Notes: generated from the letters alone by a model not told the origin. A DNA stretch of 64,000 nucleotides from an uncultured Muribaculaceae bacterium (GCA_934661195.1 CAKUJD010000011.1:5178-69177); one strand, 5' to 3'. Positions 48,467 to 61,420 are shown, counted from the stretch's first letter. Translations and numbers: made by a program.

Positions 48467-49702
48467 ATGGAAATCACAGTCAACGACTTCATGCTCATGC
48501 AGCCCAACTATCCAAGGGTCACCGATTCCGACAAATACTATCTGCAGCTGGCCATGCGCCTGGCCGCCCTGTGCGACGGCAAGCGCCTGCTGGCACTGCA
48601 GCCCGAGCCCGTGCGCCGCCGCGTGGTGCTTGCCGTGATGGGCTATTACCAAGATGTGGTGGCCGACTCCGGCCTGTGGCGCTCGTTCACCATGATGCAC
48701 GAGCACATGTATGGCACCCCGCTGCCGTTCTATGGCCGCAGCGACGACTATGTGGACTATGAACTTAACGTCGACGACCTGCGCTTCGTCATCTGGTACA
48801 CCATCGAGGGCCTTACGTTCGACAACGGCCGTCTTTCGCCACTCGACCGCGAGGTGGAGCGCGCCGCCCGCGAGTTTTTCAAAGTGCTCGATGAGTGCTA
48901 CGAAGAGGCGCCCAACCCCGTGGAATACAATATTGTCACAGGCATCGACACTGGATCGGATAGCGATGCCTCCAGCGTGTATGAGCTTAGCCGCTGGCTG
49001 TTTTTCAAGAGCTTCCTCATGCCGCCCGCAGCCAAGGTGGCCCTGGCGCAAAACCGCGCCGAGGCCCGACGCCTCGTAAAGGAGGCCCGACGCGACATTG
49101 AGGGCAAGCTCACCGACCTCGACGACCGCACCATGCTCACCTATCCCACAGGCCCGCTTTCGCTCACCATAGGGCAGTGGGTGAAGCTCATCGCCTCGGG
49201 CGAGCTTCCCAGTCTTGACTCCGACGCGGCACTGCCGCCCGATGCCGAGCCCCACAAGCACTACCGCCGGTTCACCGAAGCCACGGGCGGCAGCGAGATA
49301 GCCTTTTTTGCCGACTACGATGCGCTCAACTCCTTCCTCACCGATCAGATGGGGTGGGGCGACGGCAACGGCGGCGACGTGTTTCCGCAGCTGCGCGGAC
49401 ATTCACACTTTGTGATGCTTGCCCACCGCGCCAAGGGCGTGCTCATCGCCCCCGACGTGGCCCAATACATTTGCCATCCGGCCAACGACCTCTACGACCG
49501 CGCCCAGGCGAGGACCGCCGCCCACACCCTAATCACCGACTACGGCCGCTGCCCGGCCGACCTGGTGCGATACGCCTTTGGCCATGGGCTGGTGCCCGAC
49601 GCCGCACTGCCGGCCGACCCCACCGGCCGCCTGCTGCTCGACAACTGGGACTTCATGGCCCGCCTCTACCAGCAGGGCCTCTACACCCACAGCGGCGATT
49701 AA
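48467..49702 (+). CDS. DUF3843-like protein, unknown function
   Basis: 411 residues, no signal peptide or membrane helix, so cytoplasmic. Start MEITVNDFMLMQPNYPRVTD followed by YYLQLAMRLAALCDGKRLLA fits what I recall of DUF3843, a family limited to Bacteroidota. Other features: VRRRVVLAVMGYYQDVVADS, WLFFKSFLMPPAAKVALAQN and a C-terminal HFVMLAHRAKGVLIAPDVA. No catalytic motif seen. It precedes the SIMPL gene with a 54-bp gap. Confidence 0.65.
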   Translation: MEITVNDFMLMQPNYPRVTDSDKYYLQLAMRLAALCDGKRLLALQPEPVRRRVVLAVMGYYQDVVADSGLWRSFTMMHEHMYGTPLPFYGRSDDYVDYELNVDDLRFVIWYTIEGLTFDNGRLSPLDREVERAAREFFKVLDECYEEAPNPVEYNIVTGIDTGSDSDASSVYELSRWLFFKSFLMPPAAKVALAQNRAEARRLVKEARRDIEGKLTDLDDRTMLTYPTGPLSLTIGQWVKLIASGELPSLDSDAALPPDAEPHKHYRRFTEATGGSEIAFFADYDALNSFLTDQMGWGDGNGGDVFPQLRGHSHFVMLAHRAKGVLIAPDVAQYICHPANDLYDRAQARTAAHTLITDYGRCPADLVRYAFGHGLVPDAALPADPTGRLLLDNWDFMARLYQQGLYTHSGD

Positions 49703-49756
49703 ACCTTGCCCGGGTTGCGTGGTCTAAACGACATCTTAACCAAAACCAACGCAACT

Positions 49757-50485
49757 ATGAACGTAAAAGAGCAACTCAGGAAATCAGACATCACACTGGC
49801 CTCTGCCATCGTGGCCGTGGCCATCATAGTGCTGGGCGCGTGCCTGAAGAGCGGCATCGACTACTATGCCGACCGCGACCATCTGGTCACTGTCAAAGGT
49901 CTCTCGGAAGTTGAGGTGAAGGCCGACAAGGTCACCTGGCCCATAGTCACCAAGGTGGTGGGCAACGACCTGCAGCAGCTCTACACCCAAATCAACTCCA
50001 ACACCGCCGCGGTGCGCGGCTTCCTTAAGCGCAACGGCATCACCGACGCCGAAATCAGCGTCAACGCACCCGTCACCAACGACCGCACCGCCAACGACTA
50101 CAGCAGCAGCGACGTCACCGAGCGCTACAACATATCCTCGGTGATCACCGTCACCAGCTCGAAGGTCGACAAGGTGCGCTCCATCATGGCGCGCCAGGGC
50201 GAACTGCTGGCACAGGGCGTGGCCGTGGTGAGCGGAGGCTACGACGGCGCGCAGCAGGTCACCTACGAATACACGCGCTTCCGCGCCACCAAACCCAAAA
50301 TGATGGACGAGGCCATCGAGAATGCCCGCTCCACAGCCAACCAGTTTGCCCAAAAGGCAGGCACCAGCCTCGGCGACATCGTCAAGGCCGACCAGGGGCA
50401 GTTTTCCATCGAAGACCGCGACGCCAACACCCCCTACGTGAAGCGCCTGCGCGTGGTCACCACCATCACCTACCGCCTCAAGTAG
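49757..50485 (+). CDS. SIMPL-domain (DUF541) protein, membrane-anchored
   Basis: 242 residues from ATG 49757. One N-terminal membrane helix (ASAIVAVAIIVLGACL, about 16-31), then the SIMPL domain: VTVKGLSEVEVKADKVTW, LKRNGITDAEISVNAP, ERYNISSVITVTSSKVDKV and AIENARSTANQFAQKAGTSL with G-DIVK. Bacterial SIMPL proteins form cage- or barrel-like periplasmic assemblies linked to oxidative stress, with no known chemistry. Confidence 0.9.
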   Translation: MNVKEQLRKSDITLASAIVAVAIIVLGACLKSGIDYYADRDHLVTVKGLSEVEVKADKVTWPIVTKVVGNDLQQLYTQINSNTAAVRGFLKRNGITDAEISVNAPVTNDRTANDYSSSDVTERYNISSVITVTSSKVDKVRSIMARQGELLAQGVAVVSGGYDGAQQVTYEYTRFRATKPKMMDEAIENARSTANQFAQKAGTSLGDIVKADQGQFSIEDRDANTPYVKRLRVVTTITYRLK

Positions 50486-50549
50486 AATATGGAGTTTAAA
50501 GTTAAAAGGAATAATCGCTAAAAGTCTGCTTTACAGATGCTTATTGTAG

Positions 50550-50569
50550 GGACGCGGCATGCCGCGTCC
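50550..50569. repeat. Perfect 20-bp GC palindrome in a non-coding gap
   Basis: GGACGCGGCATGCCGCGTCC. The gap 50486-50822 has no gene; besides this it holds GCAATGCCTAC words and a lone TTGTCTCTATTG (near 50719-50731) from the GACAATAG repeat family. A degenerate copy of the palindrome is near 6592-6613. Confidence 0.65.
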
Positions 50570-50762
50570 GACTGGCGTAGCCCCACTCAGCACGAAAGTA
50601 AAATCACATCAAACACGCCCCTGTGACTGCAATTATTTACGCATAATCGACTGATTTGCAATAATTCGCATCAGGCGCTACGGCATTCGGGGAGCAATGC
50701 CTACAATAATCCATTGTAATTGTCTCTATTGCCGCCCGTCCACACCCCACTCACAAAACAAG

Positions 50763-50796
50763 CGAAGCCGAACGGCCACAGGGCCGCTCGGCTTCG
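50763..50796 (-). terminator. Terminator of secA
   Basis: CGAAGCCG (50763-50770) pairs with CGGCTTCG (50789-50796), with inner CGGCC/GGCCG; the minus strand continues CTTGTTTTG. Confidence 0.7.
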
Positions 50797-50822
50797 CGTT
50801 ATAAGTATGCTATCTAATGTTT

Positions 50823-54191
<3,369 letters not shown>

Positions 54192-54300
54192 ATATTGTGA
54201 ATGTTTTTTTGTTGTCTGTGTCAGATGAAAAAATATCGGGTTGCAGCCGTTGCCGGCCGGCCGTGGCTGTCACGGCGCGCCGGGGCTCTGCTACAAGCCA

Positions 54301-54308
54301 CAAAGATA
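54301..54308 (-). promoter_or_regulatory. Putative -7 box of secA
   Basis: Minus-strand TATCTTTG fits TAnnTTTG; leader of about 105 bases. Confidence 0.5.
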
Positions 54309-54344
54309 GTAAAAATGTTTTGATTTTGAAGAATTTGGGGCTCA

Positions 54345-55949
54345 CTAATGCAGTGCGAGCGGGCTCAGGGCGGCCGCATTGGGCGAGCGTATGCGCAGCA
54401 GGCGCGCCACGGTGGGCGCCAGCAGTGCCGCGTCGATGGTGCTGCCCGTGCGCTGGGCACGCACTTGCGGTGCCAATATCATTATCGGGGCGCAGGCGGC
54501 AGTGGCCCGCATATGCTTCACAGTGTGCGTCTTGCCCTGTGTCTCCACCACGTCCCATCCTGGGGCTATCTCCACCGTCACGTCGCCTGCCAGCTGTGGC
54601 ACTGTGGCGCGGTTGATGGCTTTCATGTCATCGCCCGAGGGGTTGTTGAGGATTTCGTCGAGTGTGTAGGCGGCTGTGATGCCGCTCATTTGGCGCAGGA
54701 ATGCGCTGGCCTCGGCCCGCATGGCGGCCAGATTGGCGTTGCGCTCCTTTATGAGCCGGCGGTTGAGGTAGAAGCTGCCGTGGTGGTAGCCCTGCACCCA
54801 GTTGCCGTTGCCGTGCACCGCCATCAAGTACATGTTGAGCAGTGATGTGGCGCGGTCGGGGTGGAACTCGCCGGTGGGGATCTTGAATTTCGGGTCTACG
54901 GCGTGGCCGGTGTCGAAGTGGCCCGTCGAGGCCACAAACACCACTGCGCGGCCGCGGCCCACTGCAGCGTCGATGGCCGCGAGCAGGCGCGCTATCTGGC
55001 GGTCGAGTCTCAGATAGGTGTCGGCCAGCTCAAACCGGCCGTCACCGCCCTTGGCCCACTGCACGGGCGCGGCGCTCAGACCCACGTTTATCATGTCGAG
55101 CTGCCCGCGGCGGCCCAGCTTCAGGCTGTTGAGGCAGTCGATGGCCACGCTGGCCACTTCCTCATTGGCCAGGGCCGACTGCTTGAATCGCTTGACGCGG
55201 TCGGCCTGCTGGCCGCCGAATGTGTAGCGGAATGAGTAGTAGCGGCTGGCCTCGGGCACGCTGGTGTATTGCCCCGCCGGCAGCAGCGGCTGCCACTGCA
55301 TGGTGTCGAGCCGGGCAGCCAGCGGACGGCCATAGTTGCGGCTTTGCACGCATTGCGGCACCTCGGGGTAGTAGGTGGTTGATGCCCAGTTGCCGGTGGC
55401 GTCGTTAATCCAGCAGGCGCCGTTGGCGGCGTGCCCGGCAAGTGCTATGGCCATTTGCGCGTCGGGGGCTATGGCATACACGCTGCCCAGCCCGTTGTTG
55501 TTGATGCGCACCTCGTCGGCCAGTGTGGATGCCTGCAGCGCGGAGGCCGAATATTTGTCGGTGGTGAAGTTGCCTATGTAGTGGCTGTCGGCGAATATGT
55601 CGCGAGCCACCAGCTTGTCGGGGTCAAATGTCTGGCTCCATGCCACACCGTTGATGCGCGGATAGGCGCCGGTCATCAGCAGTGCCGTGCCCGAGGTGGC
55701 GTCCACCTGCGGGCAGTTGAAGGCTGCGTTGTCAAACACCGCCCCCTCGCGCAGCAGGCGGTTGAAGCCGTCGGCCGACATTTGCGACTGCAGCAGTTCG
55801 ATGTAGTCGCTGCGCAGCTGGTCGATGACGATGCCCACCACCAGCTGCGGCTGGCTGCCCTTGACTTGCGACAGGGCCGACAGCGCCACCATCGACGCCA
55901 CTATCGAGGTGGCGAGGCGGTTTATTCGTTGTCGGCGGTCGTTGCGCAT
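54345..55949 (-). CDS. Alkaline-phosphatase-superfamily protein with degenerate metal site
   Basis: 534 residues with an N-terminal signal anchor (LATSIVASMVALSALSQVKG). The fold is recognisable: VVGIVIDQLRSDYIE with Asp43, DATSGTALLMTGAYPRINGV with the nucleophile-position Thr/Ser (85-86), and APIMILAPQVR near the end. But the second metal cluster, normally a DHG-type motif, reads VASTGHFDTGHAVD, without the expected Asp, so hydrolysis as in true alkaline phosphatase is doubtful. I recall the same change in homologues next to lnb and secA in other Bacteroidales, which would make it a conserved non-canonical member. Same strand as lnb and secA. Confidence 0.78.
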   Translation of the reverse strand: MRNDRRQRINRLATSIVASMVALSALSQVKGSQPQLVVGIVIDQLRSDYIELLQSQMSADGFNRLLREGAVFDNAAFNCPQVDATSGTALLMTGAYPRINGVAWSQTFDPDKLVARDIFADSHYIGNFTTDKYSASALQASTLADEVRINNNGLGSVYAIAPDAQMAIALAGHAANGACWINDATGNWASTTYYPEVPQCVQSRNYGRPLAARLDTMQWQPLLPAGQYTSVPEASRYYSFRYTFGGQQADRVKRFKQSALANEEVASVAIDCLNSLKLGRRGQLDMINVGLSAAPVQWAKGGDGRFELADTYLRLDRQIARLLAAIDAAVGRGRAVVFVASTGHFDTGHAVDPKFKIPTGEFHPDRATSLLNMYLMAVHGNGNWVQGYHHGSFYLNRRLIKERNANLAAMRAEASAFLRQMSGITAAYTLDEILNNPSGDDMKAINRATVPQLAGDVTVEIAPGWDVVETQGKTHTVKHMRATAACAPIMILAPQVRAQRTGSTIDAALLAPTVARLLRIRSPNAAALSPLALH

Positions 55950-55963
55950 TGTGGATCAGGGGT

Positions 55964-57196
55964 TTATTGTTTTGTTTTATTGTTTGCAATGTTGATTGCC
56001 AGCAGCGTGGCCGGCCTTGCGGCCAGGGCCGCCAGCAGCGGTATGAAGGCAGCGTTGGGCACTTGCACGCCAGTCGCGAAGCACACGGCTGCGGCTGCCA
56101 TGGCCGCCAGCATGGCAATGCACAGGGCCGGCATAAGTTTGCCTCCTTTGCGCCACACTGCCACGGCTGCCACCAGATAGAAGGGGTGCAGCCACACGGC
56201 GTTCACGTTGGGCGATGTGGCCTCGTGGGTCGAGACGAATGTCAGAAACCACACCAGGCACCCGGCTGCGCCTGCCGCCGTCCACAGCAGGGTGTCGAGC
56301 CACCGCGATGGCTTGCGCCGCCGCCAGTCGGCCCAGCTCACTGCTGCCACAGCCAGCAGCAGTGCGATGGCTGCCGACATGGGCGTTAGCGGCCATGGGG
56401 TGGGGGGCAGGGCCAGACCGTCGTCGCTGCCTGGGTTTATTACTCTGGTGTCGGCCACCAGCGGCACGCGCCGGCCGTCGCGCTCAATGGTGGCGCGGCT
56501 GGCGGCCTGCATCAGCACCAAGGGCACAAACATCTGCTGCCGTGCGGTGATGGCGGTGTCGAGCCCGCATCCCAGGGCCAGGTCGATGCCCAGCTGCTCC
56601 CACGGGTAGTTGCGGTTGTAGTGGCGCATCATCTGGCGGTAGGTGACGCTCTGTTGCAGCCTGGGCCACTGCACTCCGCCGCACACGGCCTCGATGATGT
56701 CGCGCGGACGGGTGGCGCAGTTGTCGCTCACATACTTGTAGCGGTAGGTGGCCATGTCGGGCATTATGTTGCGCATCAGGCGGTCGCGCATGTCGCGAGC
56801 CTGCCGCTGGGTGAGGTTGAGCCGCTGCTCCACAGCTTTGCGCCCCGGGGTGAATGGCATGCTGCCGCGCGGCACGGCCACGCACATATAGTCGGTCTTG
56901 CCTGTGGCGAAGCGCAGAGCAAAGTTGGGCGCGCTGAAGTCGAATGTGCCGTAATTAAACAGCAGGTCGCTGCCGCCCTCGGTGGCCACGCGCAGCTCGG
57001 TGTGGCCAAACAGCTCGTAGATTTCACTGCCGGGGTAGTAGGTGATGAGGCTCACCGTCACGCTGTCGGCCACGCCCTCGCCGCCCACGTTGAATTCGGG
57101 CAGCTGCTGGGCGTGCGCGCCTGCTGCCGCCATCGCAATCATAATGGCTGCGAGGGCGGTGGCGAGTCTGCTTATGTGGCGCATGCTGAGTCTCAT
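55964..57196 (-). CDS. lnb: Lipoprotein N-acyltransferase Lnb (DUF4105 family)
   Basis: 410 residues. Signal sequence, then the Lnb N-terminal periplasmic domain (formerly DUF4105): YPGSEIYELFGHTELRV with a conserved His, LLFNYGTFDFSAPNFALRF, and KYVSDNCATRPRDIIEAV with a conserved Cys, the likely catalytic pair. The C-terminal third has several membrane segments (PMSAAIALLLAVAAVSWADW onward). Lnb N-acylates lipoproteins in Bacteroidota, which lack classical Lnt. Alternative start at 57184. The phosphatase-like gene follows after 14 bp, then secA. Confidence 0.82.
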   Translation of the reverse strand: MRLSMRHISRLATALAAIMIAMAAAGAHAQQLPEFNVGGEGVADSVTVSLITYYPGSEIYELFGHTELRVATEGGSDLLFNYGTFDFSAPNFALRFATGKTDYMCVAVPRGSMPFTPGRKAVEQRLNLTQRQARDMRDRLMRNIMPDMATYRYKYVSDNCATRPRDIIEAVCGGVQWPRLQQSVTYRQMMRHYNRNYPWEQLGIDLALGCGLDTAITARQQMFVPLVLMQAASRATIERDGRRVPLVADTRVINPGSDDGLALPPTPWPLTPMSAAIALLLAVAAVSWADWRRRKPSRWLDTLLWTAAGAAGCLVWFLTFVSTHEATSPNVNAVWLHPFYLVAAVAVWRKGGKLMPALCIAMLAAMAAAAVCFATGVQVPNAAFIPLLAALAARPATLLAINIANNKTKQ

Positions 57197-57266
57197 TTCT
57201 TAGCGTAAATGACAATAATCGTGCCAATTTGCAATGCCAGCGAGGGCGGCGGCACAATTGTCACCA

Positions 57267-57274
57267 CAAATATA
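57267..57274 (-). promoter_or_regulatory. Putative -7 box of lnb
   Basis: Minus-strand TATATTTG, 71 bases before the lnb start; fits TAnnTTTG. Confidence 0.5.
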
Positions 57275-57308
57275 GTCATTTTTTTTCAAAGTGAGTGGTT
57301 TCGCGGCC

Positions 57309-58313
57309 TCAGGCGTGGGCCGAAGCGGCCAAAACGGCCTCGGCTGCGGCTTTTAGCGATGGTTGGGCAGTGCCGTTGAGGCTGATTTCGCGCAGCGAGT
57401 GCACCGCAAGCGTCAGCGTGGCGGTTGCGGCCACGGCTATGCCGCTGCGCAGCAGCGCGCAGCTCACACACCGGCGCAGCAGCGTGTCGGCGCATTCAAG
57501 GCGCACGGCTGCCACGGTGGGCAGTGTGGCCTCGAAGTCGCATGTGTCGGTGCTGAAGGTAATCTCGGGGTCGGCAAACATGTGCTGCATGGCTCCGCCC
57601 GTCACCACCTCCTCGGTGCGCCCGCAGGCCATGCTGCGGTCGTCGGCTATCACCCACAGCGCGTCGGCCAGCAGCAGCGACTGGGCCACATCGTGGCTCG
57701 ACAGCAGCACCGCCTTGCCCTGGCTGCGCGCCAGCGTGTGCAGCAGGCGCATCACTCTGATGCGGCTGGCCACATCGAGGAATGCCGTGGGCTCGTCGAG
57801 CACAATTATGGGTGTCTCTTGGGCAATGGCGCGGGCAATCATGGCCTTCTGCCGCTCGCCGTCGCTGAGCTGCGCCATGTGGCTTTGCGCCTTGTGCTCC
57901 ATGCCCACGCTGGCAATGGCGTGTGCCACCGCCTCGCGGTCGTGTCCCGACAGCCGTCCCAGAAACCCTGTGTGCGGCTGCCTGCCAAGTTCCACCAGCT
58001 CGGTCACGGTGAGTCCGCCGGCTGCGATGCGCTCGGTCGACACCAGTCCCACCAGGCGCGACATCTCGCGGCTGCTCATGGCGGCGGTGTCGCGCCCGCC
58101 TATGGCCACGGTGCCCTCGATGGGCCGCTCGGCTCCCGTGAGGGCGCGCAGCAGTGTCGACTTGCCCGCGCCGTTGCGGCCCAGCAGGGCGGTCACCGTG
58201 CCGCGCTCAAGCGTCAGGTTTAGTCCGCTCATTATCGCCACCGCCTTCTTTCCTTGGCGGTAGCCCACGGCAAGGTCTCGGGCGCTTAGTGCTGGATTCT
58301 GTGTGGTGTGCAT
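57309..58313 (-). CDS. ABC transporter ATPase, iron-chelate/cobalamin type
   Basis: 334 residues. Walker A LLGRNGAGKSTLL, signature LSDGERQKAMIARA, Walker B IIVLDEPTAFLD and H-loop LLSSHDVAQ are intact, with HAMP-type HARGLTV-like ISTERIAAGGLTVTELVELG. About 80 residues beyond the usual end (after HMFADPEITF) form an extension typical of Bacteroidota members. Last gene of a binding protein-permease-ATPase operon. Substrate (ferric siderophore, haem or cobalamin) cannot be told from sequence; no cobalamin riboswitch was seen. Confidence 0.92.
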   Translation of the reverse strand: MHTTQNPALSARDLAVGYRQGKKAVAIMSGLNLTLERGTVTALLGRNGAGKSTLLRALTGAERPIEGTVAIGGRDTAAMSSREMSRLVGLVSTERIAAGGLTVTELVELGRQPHTGFLGRLSGHDREAVAHAIASVGMEHKAQSHMAQLSDGERQKAMIARAIAQETPIIVLDEPTAFLDVASRIRVMRLLHTLARSQGKAVLLSSHDVAQSLLLADALWVIADDRSMACGRTEEVVTGGAMQHMFADPEITFSTDTCDFEATLPTVAAVRLECADTLLRRCVSCALLRSGIAVAATATLTLAVHSLREISLNGTAQPSLKAAAEAVLAASAHA

Positions 58314-58328
58314 AATTCGGTGTGGGGG

Positions 58329-59378
58329 TTAGTTGAAGTAGTGGATGCGTCGGCGGTTGACTATGATGTAGATTATCACCGGCACGCCTATTATGGGGGT
58401 TATTGCGTTCACCGGCAGCACCCCGTGGCTGCCGCATGTGCCGCTGATGAGGGCGCACAGCAGGGCCACGTCGGCCCCGGCCAGCATGGTGGCGGGCAGC
58501 AGGCGGCCGTGGCTGCTGGTGCCGGTGGCAAGGCGCGCCATGTGTGGCACCACCATGCCAATGAAGCCTATGGGGCCGCAATAGGCGGTGACCACGGCAG
58601 TGAGCGCGCCGGCTATGAGCAGCAGCAGGTTGCGCGTGCGGCGGGTGTCCACGCCCAGGTTTTGCGCATAGCGCGTGCCCAGCAGCATGGCGTTCAGCGG
58701 CTTCACCATGAGCGCGCTTGCCGCCAGTGCCGCAGCAATGCAGCCTCCGAACACGGGCAGCTGGTCCAATCCCACGCTGGCAAAGTTGCCAAACCCCCAC
58801 GCTACATAGCTCTGCAGACCCTCGCTCGAAGCCTCGGCGCTGAGCAGCGATATTATGCTCGAGGCCAGGTAGCTCACCATGATGCCCACTATCAGCAGCA
58901 TGGTGGAGCTGCGCACTATGCCGGCCATGGCCAGCAGCACGGTCAGCACCAGCATGGCGCCCGCCATGGCGGCAAGCATGGTGGCAATGTAGCCGCCGGC
59001 GCCGGTGCCCAGCATTGCGCCCACGCTGCCGCCCGTGGCCAGCATCACCACGGCCACGCCCAGCCCCGCGCCGGCCGACACGCCCAGCACGCTGGGGTCG
59101 GCCAGCGGATTGTTGAAGGTGGTCTGCAGCAGCAGTCCCGCCACGGCCAGCGCCGCTCCGGCCAGCGCCGCAGTGGCCGCCATCGGCAGCCGCGACTGCA
59201 GCACTATCACGTCCCAGGCGTCGTTGCCGCTCGTGCCGCCGCTCAGAATTGTGGCCACCGAGCCTGCGTCGATGTCCACGGAGCCCCACACCAGGCACGC
59301 CGCCCACAGCAGCACCAGCAGTGCTGCCAGGGCGGCTGTGACCAGGGCGGGCCTCATGTTGCGATGCGTCGTGGACAT
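58329..59378 (-). CDS. FecCD/BtuC-family permease
   Basis: 349 residues with about ten membrane segments. Family motifs NPLADPSVLGVSAGAGLGVA and GPIGFIGMVVPHMAR (coupling region), and the C-terminal LPVNAITPIIGVPVIIYIIV. It forms the channel of an importer for iron chelates or vitamin B12. It starts 10 bp after the binding-protein gene and is 15 bp before the ATPase gene. Confidence 0.95.
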   Translation of the reverse strand: MSTTHRNMRPALVTAALAALLVLLWAACLVWGSVDIDAGSVATILSGGTSGNDAWDVIVLQSRLPMAATAALAGAALAVAGLLLQTTFNNPLADPSVLGVSAGAGLGVAVVMLATGGSVGAMLGTGAGGYIATMLAAMAGAMLVLTVLLAMAGIVRSSTMLLIVGIMVSYLASSIISLLSAEASSEGLQSYVAWGFGNFASVGLDQLPVFGGCIAAALAASALMVKPLNAMLLGTRYAQNLGVDTRRTRNLLLLIAGALTAVVTAYCGPIGFIGMVVPHMARLATGTSSHGRLLPATMLAGADVALLCALISGTCGSHGVLPVNAITPIIGVPVIIYIIVNRRRIHYFN

Positions 59379-59388
59379 GGTTGCGCCT

Positions 59389-60519
59389 TTATTGAGCCAG
59401 GGGCTTGAAGTAGCCCGCGTCGCTGGTTATGCCCAGATTGGGGTGGAATATCGATGCAAGGTCGCGCAGCAGGCGGTCGGGGTGGAAGGGAAACTCCTGG
59501 TAGAAGCGGTTGTTGCCCGTGTCGCACACCAGCACCTTGTGCTCCTTAAAGGCCTTGAAGTTGGCGTTGAGCGCATACTGCTTCTTCAGGTCGGCATACG
59601 TGTGGATGTCAAACGCCTTTATCAGCCAGTAGTCGGCGTTCTGCGCCTTGGCCAGCACCTGCCCGAAGTCGAGCGACAGCGAGCCCGCGCTCTTGTCGCC
59701 GGCCCAGGGATAGCTGGCTCCGGCGTCGGCCAGTATGCGCGCCATGTAGCTCTGCCCGCCGGGCACATACCACACACCCGACGTCACCGTCTCGGTCAGC
59801 ACCGAGGGCCGCGGCTCGTTGGCTGCGGCCACCGTCTGGCGGCACTTCTCGTAGGCTGCCTCCACGCTGCTGAATATGCTGTCGGCCTCGCGCCTGCGTC
59901 CAGTGAGCTCGCCAAGCAGCTTAATCCACTCGGCGCGGCCCAGCGGAGTGGCCTCCATGTAGTCGGCGCATTCTATGAGCGGGATGTCGGTCTTGGCAAT
60001 GTGGCCGTAGTTGGCGTCTTGGAACGGCGACAGCAATATCGCCCCCGGCTTCAGCTCCATCACGCGCTCCACGCTGGGCGTTGTGCTTGGGCCGCAGTCG
60101 GCTATGCTGCCGCTCTTGAGCCCCTTCAGCACGTCGGGGTCGGTGAAATATTGCGCGTCGGTCACGCCCTTCACCGCTCCGAAGGCGCCAAGGTCTTTCA
60201 GTGCGCTTGTGTGCACTTCCGAATACACCAGCGCGCACTTCACCGGAGTGCGCACCACGGTGCCCTGGGGCAGGTTGCCCGGCAGTTTCCAGCCGCTGGG
60301 CACCAGCACGTAGCGGTGCAGCAGTTCGCCGGGCTTCCACGGGTTTTCAACCTCCACCACGGTGTAGCCATCGGCGTGGCTAATCTTCAGCAACTTTGCG
60401 TGGGTAATGGTGGTGTCGGGGGTGCCGTCGTCGGCGGTGAGTCTTGCACCGCGGCCGGTGCAGGCGGCCATTGCGGCCACCAGCAGCACAGTGAGTGCTA
60501 TGTTAATAAGTTTGCGCAT
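59389..60519 (-). CDS. Periplasmic substrate-binding lipoprotein, iron-chelate/cobalamin type
   Basis: 376 residues. Lipobox AAMAC about residue 20. A class III binding protein: VYSEVHTSALKDLGAFGAV-KGV, LKPGAILLSPF, a long central helix (LGRAEWIKLLGELTGRRREA) and FHPDRLLRDLASIFHP near the end. First gene of the transporter operon; a -7 box (minus-strand TACTTTTG, 60581-60574) lies 55 bases upstream. The substrate is not certain. Confidence 0.92.
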   Translation of the reverse strand: MRKLINIALTVLLVAAMAACTGRGARLTADDGTPDTTITHAKLLKISHADGYTVVEVENPWKPGELLHRYVLVPSGWKLPGNLPQGTVVRTPVKCALVYSEVHTSALKDLGAFGAVKGVTDAQYFTDPDVLKGLKSGSIADCGPSTTPSVERVMELKPGAILLSPFQDANYGHIAKTDIPLIECADYMEATPLGRAEWIKLLGELTGRRREADSIFSSVEAAYEKCRQTVAAANEPRPSVLTETVTSGVWYVPGGQSYMARILADAGASYPWAGDKSAGSLSLDFGQVLAKAQNADYWLIKAFDIHTYADLKKQYALNANFKAFKEHKVLVCDTGNNRFYQEFPFHPDRLLRDLASIFHPNLGITSDAGYFKPLAQ

Positions 60520-60573
60520 ATTGTAAAGTCGTTTTTTGTCGTCTTATGAATGGTGCCGGGAAAAAACACAGCG

Positions 60574-60581
60574 CAAAAGTA
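60574..60581 (-). promoter_or_regulatory. Putative -7 box of the metal/cobalamin uptake operon
   Basis: Minus-strand TACTTTTG fits TAnnTTTG. No Fur-like or riboswitch element was recognised in 60520-60690. Confidence 0.45.
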
Positions 60582-60690
60582 GTCATATTTCCCGTAAAAG
60601 CCCTCACCCGCGTGCCACAAAAAAAGCACCGCCGCCGCAAACTCTTTTGCGCCCTGCACAATATATAGTGTTGATGGTGAGGTGCGAGAC

Positions 60691-60726
60691 AAAAAAATCG
60701 TGGCGGGGTAGGGCCCTGCCACGATT
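60691..60726 (-). terminator. Terminator of the flavodoxin gene
   Basis: AATCGTGGC (60696-60704) pairs with GCCACGATT (60718-60726), inner GGG/CCC pairing, and T7 follows on the minus strand. It separates this gene from the transporter operon. Confidence 0.85.
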
Positions 60727-60787
60727 GGGGTGAAGGTTTGATTCAATGTGTGTGTTGCGGTTGGAAGTGCGCTGCCCCCGACGGGCG

Positions 60788-61420
60788 TCAGCGCTTGGCC
60801 GTGATGCGCTTCAGCCAGCTGGCAATGGCGGCGTCGCTGCTGGCCACGGCGTGGCCGCGCAGTTCCAGCCCCTCGGCAATGTCGCTCTTGGGGCAGCACT
60901 TGGCAATGTCGCTAAGGCTCTCGCCCCAGCCGCTGCCCTCGTTGGTGCTGAAGGGCACCACCGTCTTGCCGCTTAGGTCGCACTGCTCAAGGAATGTGAA
61001 CACTGGCATGGGGAATGTGCCCCACCATATTGGGTAGCCCACATACACGGTGTCGTATTCGGCCATATTGGCCGGCACCTTGGTGCTGATGGCGGGCCGC
61101 TGGCCGCGGTCGTGCTCCGCCTTGGCCACATCGCAGCACTCGTCGTAGTCGTGCGGATATGGCTTCACGGCCTCGATGCGCAGCAGGTCGCCGCCCACAA
61201 TGGCCTGGATTTTGCGCGCCATCTGCATGGTGTTGCCCTCCTTCATGTCGACGAATCCGCCGGGCATGTAGGTCATGCCGCTGTGCGAGAAATACACTAT
61301 CAGGTTTTTGCTGGCCTTGGCGTCGCCCTGATTCCCGTTTTGGCTGCCGGCGGCAGCCTTGCCATTACAACTAATCATAGTGAAAACTGCAATTAATACT
61401 GTGAATAATTTCTTAACCAT
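60788..61420 (-). CDS. Flavodoxin-like lipoprotein
   Basis: 210 residues from ATG 61420 (MVKKLFTVLIAVFTMISC); the lipobox MISC makes it a lipoprotein. The flavodoxin domain has IVYFSHSGMT (phosphate loop), VYVGYPIWWGTFPMPVFTFL (around the flavin ring) and VVPFSTNEGSGWGES. Flavodoxins carry FMN and shuttle electrons, usually in the cytoplasm; an exported lipidated form is a Bacteroidota habit of unknown purpose. Next to an iron-type transporter but on its own transcript. Confidence 0.9.
   Translation of the reverse strand: MVKKLFTVLIAVFTMISCNGKAAAGSQNGNQGDAKASKNLIVYFSHSGMTYMPGGFVDMKEGNTMQMARKIQAIVGGDLLRIEAVKPYPHDYDECCDVAKAEHDRGQRPAISTKVPANMAEYDTVYVGYPIWWGTFPMPVFTFLEQCDLSGKTVVPFSTNEGSGWGESLSDIAKCCPKSDIAEGLELRGHAVASSDAAIASWLKRITAKR

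Noticed and set aside
60520-60690. Cobalamin riboswitch before the BtuF/FecB-like operon
   Set aside because: The leader is too short (about 50 bases after the -7 box) and lacks a B12-box-like motif.
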